A DNA stretch of 64,000 bases from Bacillota bacterium (GCA_023393165.1 JAEWMJ010000044.1:1-64000); one strand, 5' to 3'; shown: positions 1 through 8,417, numbered from the stretch's first letter. The notes: a model not told the origin generated them from the letters alone. Numbers and translations: made by a program.

Positions 1-2
1 AA

Positions 3-857
3 ATGATTAAAGATTTGGAACAGCAAATTATTAATGCGCCAGAAACAGACAATAATACAAAAATTACAAGTCAGGAATATAGTAAACAAAATAACAGTAT
101 AGACACAGTTGCCTATGTTGAGGGAAAGGGAGATATAACTTTTTCTATATATAATAATTTAAATGCAAGTCAATTGAATTTTGATGTTCTACCAGTTTAT
201 AACCAGGTGGGCTCATTTGTAACCGACGATATAGGATTATCAATCTCAAAAGAACAAGCTATTGAATTAGCAAAAAAAACGGCAGAAAATTTGGACGCGG
301 ATTATATGGAGCCTTTTGCGGTTGTTTTAGCTGAAAGTGGTGACTTCGCATCAGAAAATAAAGCAAAAGCTTACACTGTAATATTAACTAGAAAACAGGA
401 TAATCTGTCAACATTGTATACAGGATGGGACACAAGCCTTGATGAAAACGATGATTATAGTGCAATGACGCAGTACGAAATACTAAAAATTATAGTAAAT
501 GATTCCGGAGTTGTTGGAATAAGGTGGCTTGGTAATGGTGAACTTGGAGAAAAAATAAATGAAAATGCACAAATATTATCATTTGAAGATATAATGAAAC
601 GATTTGAAAAACAAATTGGCTTTAATTATTCAAATGTAGACCCGGATAAAGAGTTCATAATCAACATAGATAAAATAAAATTTGGATATTTGCTGATAAA
701 GCAAAAAGACTCGGGGCGGCTGCTTTGGATGCCCGTATGGAGTTTTTACGGGAATGGTTACTATAACGATGGCTGTGCTGATAAAGAAGATTATAAAGAA
801 AATTATAGGCCGTTAATAATTTTAAATGCAATTGATGGAAGTAATATTGGTTGCTGA
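3..857 (+). CDS. DUF6034-like secreted protein, probably 5'-truncated by the window edge
   Basis: The visible 284 residues look like the body of a Firmicutes lipoprotein of the DUF6034 type: a long extracellular beta-rich region with a helical ISKEQAIELAKKTAENL segment near residue 80. No signal peptide or lipobox is visible, and the first ATG lies at base 3 without room for a ribosome binding site, so the true start is probably outside the window. The gene is visibly richer in A and T than its neighbours, which suggests transfer or a different history. It converges with the Crp/Fnr gene with only two bases between the stop codons. The family assignment is from memory of the pattern and the function is unknown. 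Confidence 0.55.
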   Translation: MIKDLEQQIINAPETDNNTKITSQEYSKQNNSIDTVAYVEGKGDITFSIYNNLNASQLNFDVLPVYNQVGSFVTDDIGLSISKEQAIELAKKTAENLDADYMEPFAVVLAESGDFASENKAKAYTVILTRKQDNLSTLYTGWDTSLDENDDYSAMTQYEILKIIVNDSGVVGIRWLGNGELGEKINENAQILSFEDIMKRFEKQIGFNYSNVDPDKEFIINIDKIKFGYLLIKQKDSGRLLWMPVWSFYGNGYYNDGCADKEDYKENYRPLIILNAIDGSNIGC

Positions 858-859
858 GA

Positions 860-1522
860 TCATATGTTCTCAAAACCGCTGCTTTTCTTTGCGAGGGCAG
901 AGGGGTCTTTTATGAGATACCCGTGTGGTATACGCTCCAGAATGCCCTGCGCGCAAAGCTTCTCAAGAACGCGCAGCAGATGCCTGTAGCTTGTCCCCAA
1001 AAGTTCGGCGGTTTCGGTCAGCTTTTGATAAAAATGGTTGCCTTCGCCGGACATGGAAATATAGGCGCACAACCGTGTTTCCAGCGGATACAGGATATTT
1101 GCCGTGCTGTTTCTCACGCTTCTTGAAAGCTTTTGCGCCAGTTCAGAACAGAGATAGTTCATAAATTTTATATTGTTTGTCAGATAATCTTTGTAATGCA
1201 GAAGCGGAAGGCCGATGCAGTATACTTCGGTAATAGCCTGCACGCTCGAAGTGGCGACCCCGTCCGACAGAAGTTCCACTTCCCCAAGAATACCTTTTGA
1301 CGTGTAGTAGCAGAGCAGCAGCGTTTTGCCGTCTTTTGATGTAACATAAACCTGAGCTTTTCCTTCAAGCAAAATAAACAGATAGAGTATCGGCTGGCCT
1401 TCGCTGCAAATATACTCGTCCTTTTTAAAACGCAGCATAAAAATATTGGCCATATCAATACCCGCGAGTCCGATTTCGGACAGTCTGTTCATATATTTTT
1501 CAGCAAGCTTTTCTTTAATCAT
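860..1522 (-). CDS. Crp/Fnr-family transcriptional regulator, YeiL-like
   Basis: A cyclic-nucleotide-binding-like beta-roll domain occupies roughly residues 20-130 (GQPILYLFILLEGKAQVYV, GEVELLSDG). A C-terminal helix-turn-helix with TAELLGTSYRHLLRVLEKL follows. The overall shape is that of E. coli YeiL. No cysteine cluster typical of Fnr is seen. I chose the ATG at 1522, which has GGTGG four bases upstream; an in-frame ATG at 1543 lies inside an 18 bp palindrome that is better read as the operator. The gene is divergent from the DMT transporter, so it probably regulates itself and that transporter. The effector is unknown. Confidence 0.85.
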   Translation of the reverse strand: MIKEKLAEKYMNRLSEIGLAGIDMANIFMLRFKKDEYICSEGQPILYLFILLEGKAQVYVTSKDGKTLLLCYYTSKGILGEVELLSDGVATSSVQAITEVYCIGLPLLHYKDYLTNNIKFMNYLCSELAQKLSRSVRNSTANILYPLETRLCAYISMSGEGNHFYQKLTETAELLGTSYRHLLRVLEKLCAQGILERIPHGYLIKDPSALAKKSSGFENI

Positions 1523-1534
1523 TTTTCCACCATG

Positions 1535-1552
1535 ATATGACATATGTCATAT
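1535..1552. promoter_or_regulatory. Palindromic operator between crp-like and DMT genes
   Basis: ATATGACATATGTCATAT is a perfect 18 bp palindrome in the divergent intergenic region. Its centre (1543.5) lies about 38-41 bases before the likely transporter start site if TATTAC at 1570-1575 is the -10 box, which is the geometry of class II activation by Crp/Fnr proteins. Binding by the adjacent regulator is an inference. Confidence 0.6.
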
Positions 1553-1599
1553 TTATGTCCCCGCTTTTATATTACACTGAACGCAAGGGGGGATAAACT

Positions 1600-2484
1600 G
1601 TGAATTATATTTTATCGGTCTTATCCGGCGTGCTGATTGCGGCCATGATCGTGGTAAACGGCGGATTAACGTCGCAGTACGGCGCGTGGACGGCAACCGT
1701 TATCATTCATATCGTCGGGCTCATTCTTATTTCTCTGATACTTTTGTTTAAAAGAGAAAAAACGCTTTTATTTAAAAGGCTGCCGTTTTATTTGTTCACC
1801 GGGGGCCTGATAGGCGTGGCGACCACTGTGTTTACCAATATGGCTTTCGGAAAAATCAGCGTGTCGGCCATCCTGGCTCTGTGCCTACTGGGCCAGACAA
1901 TCACATCGCTCATAATTGACCGCTATGGCTGTTTCAATATGCCTAAAATTCCGTTTCACAAAATGAAACTGTTTGGAATCGTATTCGTCGTCCTGGGCAT
2001 ATTGGTTATGCTCTCATTTTTTGATATTTCCATGTTTGCCGCCGTGATCGTATCCCTGCTGTCCGGGGTTACCATTGTCACGGCCAGAACGGTCAACGCA
2101 AGGCTTGCGGAGGAAACGAGCGTCCGGATAAGCACTTTTATCAATTATGTAACAGGGCTTGCGCTTTCAGGTGCGATTCTGGCCGCCGTTACATCCTGCG
2201 GCCTGGAAGGGGGGCTTGCGCTCAAATTTTCATTGCCGTCGTTATGGACCTATACCGGGGGAATGATCGGAGTCGCGGTCGTGATGATCGCAAATATGAT
2301 TACGACTAAAGTCCCCTCGTTTTATATGACGCTGCTTCTTTTCATCGGACAGGTATTTACAGGACTGCTTTTAGACGCGGCTCTGACCCAAACTTTTTCC
2401 GGGAGAAATTTAATCGGAGGAGTGTTTGTTGCAATCGGCTTATCGGTCAATATTTGGATCGATAAGCGCAGTGCTGCTGCCTGA
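1600..2484 (+). CDS. DMT-superfamily transporter, DUF606/YdcZ family (two fused halves)
   Basis: An integral membrane protein of 294 residues with about ten hydrophobic segments; two repeated halves begin near residues 1 and 150, as in fused DUF606 (YdcZ) members of the drug/metabolite transporter superfamily. The start is GTG, preceded by the strong site AAGGGGGG eight bases upstream. The substrate is unknown. Its position opposite a YeiL-like regulator is a recurrent arrangement in Firmicutes and suggests regulated uptake or efflux of a small metabolite. Confidence 0.85.
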   Translation: MNYILSVLSGVLIAAMIVVNGGLTSQYGAWTATVIIHIVGLILISLILLFKREKTLLFKRLPFYLFTGGLIGVATTVFTNMAFGKISVSAILALCLLGQTITSLIIDRYGCFNMPKIPFHKMKLFGIVFVVLGILVMLSFFDISMFAAVIVSLLSGVTIVTARTVNARLAEETSVRISTFINYVTGLALSGAILAAVTSCGLEGGLALKFSLPSLWTYTGGMIGVAVVMIANMITTKVPSFYMTLLLFIGQVFTGLLLDAALTQTFSGRNLIGGVFVAIGLSVNIWIDKRSAAA

Positions 2485-2666
2485 CCGGCCACCCCCGGCC
2501 TCATTGTAATATAATCGTTGTTAACCGTCAACATCGGAGAAAGCGTATCCGGGCAGCTGTTGGCTGATAAAAAATACAAATAAAAAATGCGCATCGGCAA
2601 ATACTATATTTTGGCGCAGGCAGTATGATACGTTTGCGCAAAATAATAGTAGCAGGAGGCAAAACA

Positions 2667-2843
2667 ATGCAGAACGATAGATCGCAGGACAGCAGGAATA
2701 CACAAAATCCGCAGAACAGCAGGGCACGCACCAGGTTTGGCGGCAGCCGGGAAAACAGTGTTGAAAAGGAAAAAGCGGACGGCGGACAGAAAGACTGGAC
2801 GCGCGAAGACCGGGGAAGTACTGAATACGAAAAACACAGATAG
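2667..2843 (+). CDS. Small hydrophilic protein, 58 residues, unknown
   Basis: The ATG follows AGGAGG by seven bases, a strong translation signal. The product is extremely polar and rich in Asn, Gln, Ser, Arg, Glu and Lys, with no hydrophobic core, no cysteine and no membrane segment; it is probably intrinsically disordered. I recognise no family. It could be a small stress or spore protein, but it does not carry the conserved alpha/beta SASP motifs. The open frame extends upstream, but only this start has a ribosome site. Confidence 0.5.
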   Translation: MQNDRSQDSRNTQNPQNSRARTRFGGSRENSVEKEKADGGQKDWTREDRGSTEYEKHR

Positions 2844-2888
2844 CCAATCACCTGACAAACACAAGCATGGCTTCCCCTTTTAGTAAGG

Positions 2889-3037
2889 ACTGATTAATTC
2901 GGAGCGCTGTCTTGCCGGCTGGATTTTGTGCCCTGCTGTGTCGCTGAAACCATGAAATAGCGCTGCTATTTCTTCGGCTTCACTCCTTGCAGGACGCAAA
3001 ACCGGCTCACCAATCCAACATTCCTTATATAATCAGT
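2889..3037. repeat. Dispersed repeat family A, copy 1 (MITE-like imperfect hairpin)
   Basis: The ends ACTGATTA and TAATCAGT are exact inverted repeats. The centre holds AATAGC-GCT-GCTATT, and the arms are partly complementary throughout. A second copy of nearly the same length and sequence lies at 14822-14969. The element carries no convincing gene and resembles a miniature inverted-repeat element. Confidence 0.75.
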
Positions 3038-3044
3038 GTTTACT

Positions 3045-3212
3045 TTAGGGGAAGCTGTCGCCGAAAGGCGGCTGATGAGGTGCAAAGAGTTTTATTCTTC
3101 CCGCTTCGCTACGGGCTCGTGCTGCGTTTTAGCAAAAAGCAAGTTGACACTTGCACTTGCCTCATGCTCAGTAGATTTTTGGGGTGGGGTAATGGGGCTT
3201 TCAGCGGCCTTC
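3045..3212. repeat. Mosaic of repeat fragments (families B and C)
   Basis: The stretch ending near 3175 shares the CTCATGCTCAGT motif with copies near 10515, 46405 and 46530. The segment 3171-3210 (GTAGATTTTTGGGGTGGGG, then CTTTCAGCGGCCT) matches the right end of the family B copy at 21683-21794. Open frames here are short and are repeat sequence rather than genes. Confidence 0.6.
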
Positions 3213-3265
3213 GTAATTTATATTAATATGATAATAAATTGTGTTAAAGTTATATACCAATTTTT

Positions 3266-3523
3266 TTAGTCGCTGTCCATCGTGTCATATACATATTTAT
3301 AAAACCGGAAAAGTTCATAGGCCGCGGGGTCGCTTGTATTAAAATCGGGATGGTATTTTCGGCATATGCCGTCCCAGCCGTTTTCCTGTATTTCACGTTT
3401 CATGGATCTATACCTTTCCAGGTTGCCGTTGAGCGTATTTACATAAATTAGTTTATCCCTGATTTCTTCAAGATCTTTAAGAATTTTTTCAAACAGTTCT
3501 TCGTTTTTTCCTTTATCCGGCAT
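3266..3523 (-). CDS. Small protein with J-domain-like HPD motif, 85 residues
   Basis: The C-terminal part reads KYHPDFNTSDPAAYELFRFY, which matches the HPD loop and third helix of DnaJ J-domains (compare KYHPDLNEGDEQAAQKF in the dnaJ of this window). The N-terminal half is a charged helix with likely coiled coil, and the usual J-domain helix I is not recognisable. I chose the ATG at 3523, preceded by AAAGGAG at nine bases; the frame runs further upstream without a site. The role is unknown; a mini co-chaperone is an inference from one motif. Confidence 0.6.
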   Translation of the reverse strand: MPDKGKNEELFEKILKDLEEIRDKLIYVNTLNGNLERYRSMKREIQENGWDGICRKYHPDFNTSDPAAYELFRFYKYVYDTMDSD

Positions 3524-3742
3524 ATCCCGATACTCCTTTTTTAGTTTCCAATAAATTTTACTATTACAATTTTGCAAAATTTGTCGTCAAGTAAGACCTT
3601 AAAGAAAATTAAGGGTTCACAGTAATCATTTTTTATCGGTTTTTTGCCTCTTTTTTATCCGCATCATTCGGTAATGTGAGAATAGATATTTAAATAGGAT
3701 TGATAATTTATATCGTAACAGGAATAAGAAGAGGTGAAAATT

Positions 3743-4399
3743 ATGGATAGGGTTATTGTGATTTTAATTATCATCGCTGTTGCCGTAATATGCATCTTTG
3801 TCGGTTACTTTGCAGTGAGGCATTTGAAGAGAAATACGGAATACTCCGGCGGAGACGAAACAAAAAGAGAAAAGGCCTCTGCGTTTATCCAGGCTATACG
3901 GGATACAAACTGGTATGAGAACGAAAGTCCTCAGATGGAATTTGAACTTTTGGTATTTCCCTTGAACGGTCCGCCTCAGGTCGTAAAAACCAGGCAGGTA
4001 GTCAGTTTTTCATTCTTGACCGTACTGAAACCGGGAAAATATGTTGATATTACCTTCGAGGGGAATTTCAAACACGCCTGTATCGAACGCCTGAAACGGT
4101 TTGAGGTAACAGGGGAGCCGTTCGACATGAAATATTTCGACGATATGACCGATACGCTTAAAACCAATTCAAGGCTGGCCGATGGGACCGTTGTTTCACT
4201 GGAGGAAACAGGCTCCTTTGTAGATGCCATACCGATTTACCGGGTAACTTCAAAATTTAAAACATTGGACGGTGTGGAGACGGAAGGGGAAACATTCCGT
4301 GTTTGCAGGCCATGGATGCTTGAACTGCTGCGTTCAGACAAACCTGTAAAAATCGTATACAGTGAACTGGATACGTCGCTGTTTTCCATTATCGAATAA
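3743..4399 (+). CDS. Membrane-anchored protein of unknown function, 218 residues
   Basis: One N-terminal transmembrane helix (about residues 3-25, VIVILIIIAVAVICIFVGYF) is followed by a soluble region of about 190 residues with no recognised domain and no lipobox. The orientation is probably a single anchor, with the bulk on one face of the membrane. The ATG follows AGAGG by eight bases. It ends 20 bases before the convergent DUF815 gene. I do not recognise a family. Confidence 0.7.
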   Translation: MDRVIVILIIIAVAVICIFVGYFAVRHLKRNTEYSGGDETKREKASAFIQAIRDTNWYENESPQMEFELLVFPLNGPPQVVKTRQVVSFSFLTVLKPGKYVDITFEGNFKHACIERLKRFEVTGEPFDMKYFDDMTDTLKTNSRLADGTVVSLEETGSFVDAIPIYRVTSKFKTLDGVETEGETFRVCRPWMLELLRSDKPVKIVYSELDTSLFSIIE

Positions 4400-4419
4400 T
4401 CCGGACTTCCGCTTTGCTT

Positions 4420-5601
4420 TTAAAGGGAACGGAGCGAATCTATAAACTGCCGCGCAACCCTGGGGGAACGTCCGCCGCGAGAGAGCGCATACCGTTCCGC
4501 CTGAAGATCAAGGTCGGCCTCGCTTATCCGAATGCCGAACTGTTCGGCAAGACTGTGCACGATCTTAAGGTACAGAGCCTTATCCGGCTGGTAGAAATGT
4601 ACCGAAAGGCCGAACCGCTCTGAAAGCGATGTAAGTTCCTGGATCGTTTCGTTTACATGGATATCGTCGCCATTCCGGTCGGAAAAGGATTCCTTAACCA
4701 GATGCCTGCGGTTGCTGGTGGCGTACACTGCGATATTCGGGGCTTTTGCCGACGCCGAGCCTTCCAGTATGGCCTTAAGCGCCTTGAAGTCGTCGTTGTT
4801 CTGGTCGAAAGAGAGGTCGTCTATAAACAAGATAAACTTAAGCGGATTATTGCAAAGCTGTTCCATGATCACCGGGATATCGTTAAACTGCTTCTTGTTG
4901 AATTCAATCAAACGCAAACCCTGATTTTTATACTCGTTCACGATCGCCTTTACGGTGGAGGATTTTCCAGTGCCCGCATCTCCGTATAAAAGTACGTTGG
5001 CTGCGGGTTTTCCTTTCAGGAGGGAGACCGTGTTTTGTACCACAGCGCCGCGTTCCCGTTCATAGCCTTTGAGTTCCGAGAAACGGACAGGATCAGGCAT
5101 ACTGACCGGCATGAGTCTTCCTTCTTTTACCAAAAACATATGGCAGCGGGAGAAAATGCCAAACCCAACATGGTTTAAACTTTCCATCCGTGCTTTATAC
5201 GAAACCGCAAAATCAACGGAGCGGTTTCTCCACGCGGGCAGATAGCCGCCATATCCCAATACTTTTTTTATATCTTCACTTCTTAGCTGCGAGAGCTCCT
5301 GAATTATTTTAAGTTCGTTTTGCAGGCATTCTTCAAGCTCGGGCGTTATCCTGTTTTCCGCCTGCGCATGCACATAAATGTTTTCGTCGTCCAGCACCCT
5401 TGACAGCAGCGAATCCGACAGATCGCCGTTTTCCCTATAGAGAAGCGATACGAAGGACGAATAGGCCGAGACCCTTTCAAGCGGGGTTTTATCCGCAATA
5501 TTCATCAATTCGGATAAGCATATCAGCAGTTTGTCTTTCAGTATGTTATGAAAAATAACCAGCGAATACAGTTTTAAGCTTAAGTCAAAAATATCAATCA
5601 A
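4420..5601 (-). CDS. DUF815 AAA-type ATPase
   Basis: The C-terminal half is a DUF815 P-loop ATPase: Walker A GDAGTGKSS, Walker B FILFIDDLSF, a sensor segment YATSNRRHL and an AAA-like lid with RGGRSPRVARQF. The N-terminal half is a helical region special to this family. DUF815 proteins are uncharacterised AAA-like ATPases, widespread in Firmicutes and proteobacteria. The frame is open to 5730, but TTG at 5601 is the best start because AAAGGA lies nine bases upstream; it gives 393 residues, within the family range. The cellular role is not known. Confidence 0.85.
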   Translation of the reverse strand: MIDIFDLSLKLYSLVIFHNILKDKLLICLSELMNIADKTPLERVSAYSSFVSLLYRENGDLSDSLLSRVLDDENIYVHAQAENRITPELEECLQNELKIIQELSQLRSEDIKKVLGYGGYLPAWRNRSVDFAVSYKARMESLNHVGFGIFSRCHMFLVKEGRLMPVSMPDPVRFSELKGYERERGAVVQNTVSLLKGKPAANVLLYGDAGTGKSSTVKAIVNEYKNQGLRLIEFNKKQFNDIPVIMEQLCNNPLKFILFIDDLSFDQNNDDFKALKAILEGSASAKAPNIAVYATSNRRHLVKESFSDRNGDDIHVNETIQELTSLSERFGLSVHFYQPDKALYLKIVHSLAEQFGIRISEADLDLQAERYALSRGGRSPRVARQFIDSLRSL

Positions 5602-5866
5602 TTTCCGCGTTCCTTTCGTTGTGCCCGGCCGGACCGTTCGGCAGCGATGCATTACAGTTATTATAATGATTCGTGCCAGCAAGGTCAATATTCGAATACG
5701 CTGTGGATCAGCCGGAATATAGGCCCTCATAAGTCTTACGGATGCGCGGCAAAGCGTATATAATAAACAAACTGCGAATCACATCAAGGTACTTTTGTAT
5801 ATATTTTTTCATACTATATTAAAACCCCGTATATGGGGGGCTGAATAAAATGAGGTGAAAATATAT

Positions 5867-6535
5867 ATGAACAGAGAAATGGGGCATCTCAGTATCGGGA
5901 TGAAGGCTCCGGATTTTTATGCAACCACAACATTCGGAAACCTTCATTTTGCCGATCTCAAAGGGAAATGGGTGGTGCTTTTCTCGCACCCCGGTGATTT
6001 TACGCCTGTGTGTACCACCGAATTCATTGCTTATTCCAAGGAGAATGATGAATTTAAAAAGTTGAATACACAGTTATTGGGTTTGAGCGTGGACAGCAAT
6101 CCGTCGCATCTGGCATGGGCTAACGCGATATATCAGAACACGGGTATTCAGATTCCTTTTCCAATCATAGCTGACAGAATGGGAGAGATCGCGATGAAAT
6201 ACGGAATGATCGCGCCGGAAGTCAGCGCCACCGAAACGGTAAGGAATGTGTTTATCATAGACCCGGAGCAGGTGGTCCGGGCGATTTTAATATATCCGCT
6301 GACCAATGGAAGATACATCCCGGAAATTTTAAGGCTTTTAAAGGCGCTGCAGGTAACCGACGCCTACAAGGTATCGACTCCCGCTAACTGGGAGCCCGGC
6401 CAGCGGGTCATGGTACCCGCGCCAAGGACTTATGAGGAACTGGAAGCGCGCAGGACAAATCCCGAGAGCCAGAATCTTTCATGCGACGACTGGTGGATGT
6501 GCTATAAGAAGGCCCTGCCGGAAGGAAAAAAATGA
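5867..6535 (+). CDS. Peroxiredoxin, Prx6/archaeal TPx-like
   Basis: A thiol peroxidase that reduces hydrogen peroxide and organic peroxides in the cytoplasm. The active-site motif PGDFTPVCTTE places the peroxidatic cysteine near residue 48, and the conserved arginine lies in the ETVRNVFIIDP segment. The C-terminal extension ends with CDDWWMCYK, two further cysteines as in archaeal Prx6-type enzymes that resolve through the C-terminus. The ATG at 5867 follows GAGG; a GTG four codons upstream is less likely. The gene stands alone and is closed by a strong terminator. Confidence 0.93.
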   Translation: MNREMGHLSIGMKAPDFYATTTFGNLHFADLKGKWVVLFSHPGDFTPVCTTEFIAYSKENDEFKKLNTQLLGLSVDSNPSHLAWANAIYQNTGIQIPFPIIADRMGEIAMKYGMIAPEVSATETVRNVFIIDPEQVVRAILIYPLTNGRYIPEILRLLKALQVTDAYKVSTPANWEPGQRVMVPAPRTYEELEARRTNPESQNLSCDDWWMCYKKALPEGKK

Positions 6536-6615
6536 AGGCCGCAGGTAAATCCCAACCGCGGTATATTCCTATTGTTCTCGGCTGCATAATTAAGCTTAAT
6601 CGATATTAAATACAG

Positions 6616-6650
6616 AAAACCTCTTTTATATCCGTTAAAAGAGGTTTTTT
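6616..6650 (+). terminator. Rho-independent terminator after peroxiredoxin
   Basis: AACCTCTTTTA and TAAAAGAGGTT form an 11 bp stem followed by TTTT; the flanking A run makes it usable on both strands. Confidence 0.85.
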
Positions 6651-6680
6651 ATGGAAAACGATTACGGTCTATAGAATCAA

Positions 6681-6705
6681 AAATCCGCCCAGGCGGATTT
6701 TTTTT
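6681..6705. terminator. Bidirectional terminator between peroxiredoxin and the GtrA gene
   Basis: AAATCCGCC and GGCGGATTT form a 9 bp stem with a two-base loop, followed by a T run on the plus strand and a shorter one on the minus strand. It touches the stop codon of the minus-strand gene. Confidence 0.75.
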
Positions 6706-7642
6706 ACTCTTTTTTAGGTTCATGTTCCTTTGAATGCTGCATGGGCGTTACCTTGCTCTTGGCGAAAGAATAAACGCGCATTACAATGAATGTGGCAGGT
6801 ATACCGGCAACCACGGTCAATACGTATACGATAAACCGGGCGTGCCCGAACGCGCTGATAAGTACGCCGGCCAGCAGGAACTGAATGACAAAACTGGGAA
6901 GATAAGCGACGCAGAATTTAAAAAACTTGACAAGCCCGAAACTTTGCCTGAACGTAAGTTTGGTGTTCAGGATATAAGACAGCACCAAAAATATCACGTA
7001 GCCTATCACAAACGCCACCATGGGCGGCAGTATCAGCGAAAAGGTATAAGCGCAAACAACGCCGCATAACGTGTTAATCCCGCCGATCATGGCGTACATC
7101 AGAAATTCCCGTACAAAAAACATTCTCTTGAAAGATTTTTTATGGCGTACAAAAACTTCTCCCGTAGGCGTGATCACAGTTTCGGATATCGAAATCAGTG
7201 AATCGTCTATGGTATTTCCGTAATAATATGTTTTGATATCCGGATTCGGGACCTTGTCCAAAAGCAGTTCGGCCTTTGTATTGTACTCCTTTTTAAGGTC
7301 TTCCAACGCAATCACACGGTGGCCTGCGCATACCGGCGCGATAATATCATAGGGAAAAATACTGATAATGGTCGCGCCTTCGGGAATCGGGCGCAGCTTT
7401 TTTTTATGCTTTTCCCAGAATTCACGGATAAAGACATCCCGTTCCTTATGCGCGCATAAGCAGTCGAACATGCGCAAAGACAGTCTGGATTTTCCTCTTC
7501 TGCCCAAAATAAAAAGGAAATGTTCTTTTAACATTGTTCCCAGGTGTTTGATCAATTTTTTATTTTGTTTCAGGGTCATTAGGTACAAATCCTTGACCAG
7601 ATTACCCTTGTAAATGTACCCGCCAAAATCACACAAAATCAT
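6704..7642 (-). CDS. GtrA-family membrane protein fused to a degenerate HAD domain
   Basis: Residues about 175-300 form a GtrA domain with four transmembrane helices (EFLMYAMIGGINTLCGVVCA), a family that assists transfer of polyprenyl-linked sugars across membranes. Residues 1-165 match the HAD-like phosphatase often fused to it, but the catalytic start reads CDFGGYIYKGN where active members have DFDGTIYKGD: the second aspartate and the threonine are replaced by Gly and Tyr. The SASP-type motif II is also altered to SIFPYD. The domain is therefore probably inactive and structural or regulatory. No good ribosome site precedes the ATG. A GtrB-like glycosyltransferase lies far away at 29.6 kb. 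Confidence 0.8.
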   Translation of the reverse strand: MILCDFGGYIYKGNLVKDLYLMTLKQNKKLIKHLGTMLKEHFLFILGRRGKSRLSLRMFDCLCAHKERDVFIREFWEKHKKKLRPIPEGATIISIFPYDIIAPVCAGHRVIALEDLKKEYNTKAELLLDKVPNPDIKTYYYGNTIDDSLISISETVITPTGEVFVRHKKSFKRMFFVREFLMYAMIGGINTLCGVVCAYTFSLILPPMVAFVIGYVIFLVLSYILNTKLTFRQSFGLVKFFKFCVAYLPSFVIQFLLAGVLISAFGHARFIVYVLTVVAGIPATFIVMRVYSFAKSKVTPMQHSKEHEPKKE

Positions 7643-7807
7643 ATGAAGATTTTAACAGAAGGGCCGTAAAAAAGCAATCATCTGTCTCTCCAAGTATAAA
7701 AAGACGGCACATGTCAATAATTAGAACCAAAAAGGGTAGGCGGGAATAAGCTAATCAAGGCCCATTATTCCTTTATATCCTAGTAATTTTACAGAAGGGA
7801 GATGCGT

Positions 7808-8362
7808 ATGGCAAAATCCAGACTTGTTTTTTGGATATTATTCATATTGCTGGCGGCAGGCGGCGGTCTGCTCGGTTATTATTTTGCATTAGGTGAGCCT
7901 ACAGTTTTCAGCGATCAATATTTGAAAGACGAAGTGATGCAGGCAGCGAACACGGACATTGTGCTGGCGCAGGACGCCAATATTGAGGTTGAGTATACAT
8001 ATACGATGTGCGGCCACAAGGAAAAGGTATTTTTATCGGGGGATGCGCGGTTTTGCGGCAAAACGGCAAAGCAAATCAAAGCCGATTTTCCGGGCTGCAA
8101 TATCAGGGAGTTCGGCGAGCATAATTTAGTGATTCAAATGACTGTGGATGAATATTGTCCCCAGCATTATATTGTCAAACTTGACAGTGGAAAAGTGTGC
8201 ATATTCAAGACTTCCAGAACTACCGGTACAAGCGAGCTTTATCTTGACCTGAAACTCGACGCGACTGCGGTAAAGCAGGAAGAGATCCCGCGGCTTGAGC
8301 AGGGGGTAGTTTTTGAAAACACAACCGATGTGAACAATTATTTATACAGCCTTAAAAACTAA
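7808..8362 (+). CDS. BofC-like membrane-anchored protein
   Basis: An N-terminal hydrophobic helix (VFWILFILLAAGGGLLGYYF) is followed by a predicted extracytoplasmic domain with CGHKEKVFLSG near residue 65 and CPQHYIVKLDSGKVCIF near residue 115. The pattern of a short Cys/His segment followed by a C-terminal acidic domain resembles BofC (bypass of forespore C), which controls pro-sigma-K processing in Bacillus. The similarity is seen by eye only and the family is divergent. The second ATG is chosen because GAAGGGA then lies seven bases upstream. Confidence 0.55.
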   Translation: MAKSRLVFWILFILLAAGGGLLGYYFALGEPTVFSDQYLKDEVMQAANTDIVLAQDANIEVEYTYTMCGHKEKVFLSGDARFCGKTAKQIKADFPGCNIREFGEHNLVIQMTVDEYCPQHYIVKLDSGKVCIFKTSRTTGTSELYLDLKLDATAVKQEEIPRLEQGVVFENTTDVNNYLYSLKN

Positions 8363-8363
8363 A

Positions 8364-8392
8364 TTGCATATAAAGCGTGATTACCGTATAAT
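8364..8392 (+). promoter_or_regulatory. Sigma-A-type promoter for proA
   Basis: TTGCAT, 17 bases, TATAAT; the -35 box starts two bases after the upstream stop codon. Translation starts about 18 bases after the expected start site. Confidence 0.75.
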
Positions 8393-8417
8393 AGTCCTAT
8401 GACAGGGGGGATAAATT

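Noticed and set aside
1522..1543. Start of the Crp/Fnr gene at ATG 1543
   Set aside because: That ATG lies inside the operator palindrome and has no ribosome site; ATG 1522 has GGTGG upstream.
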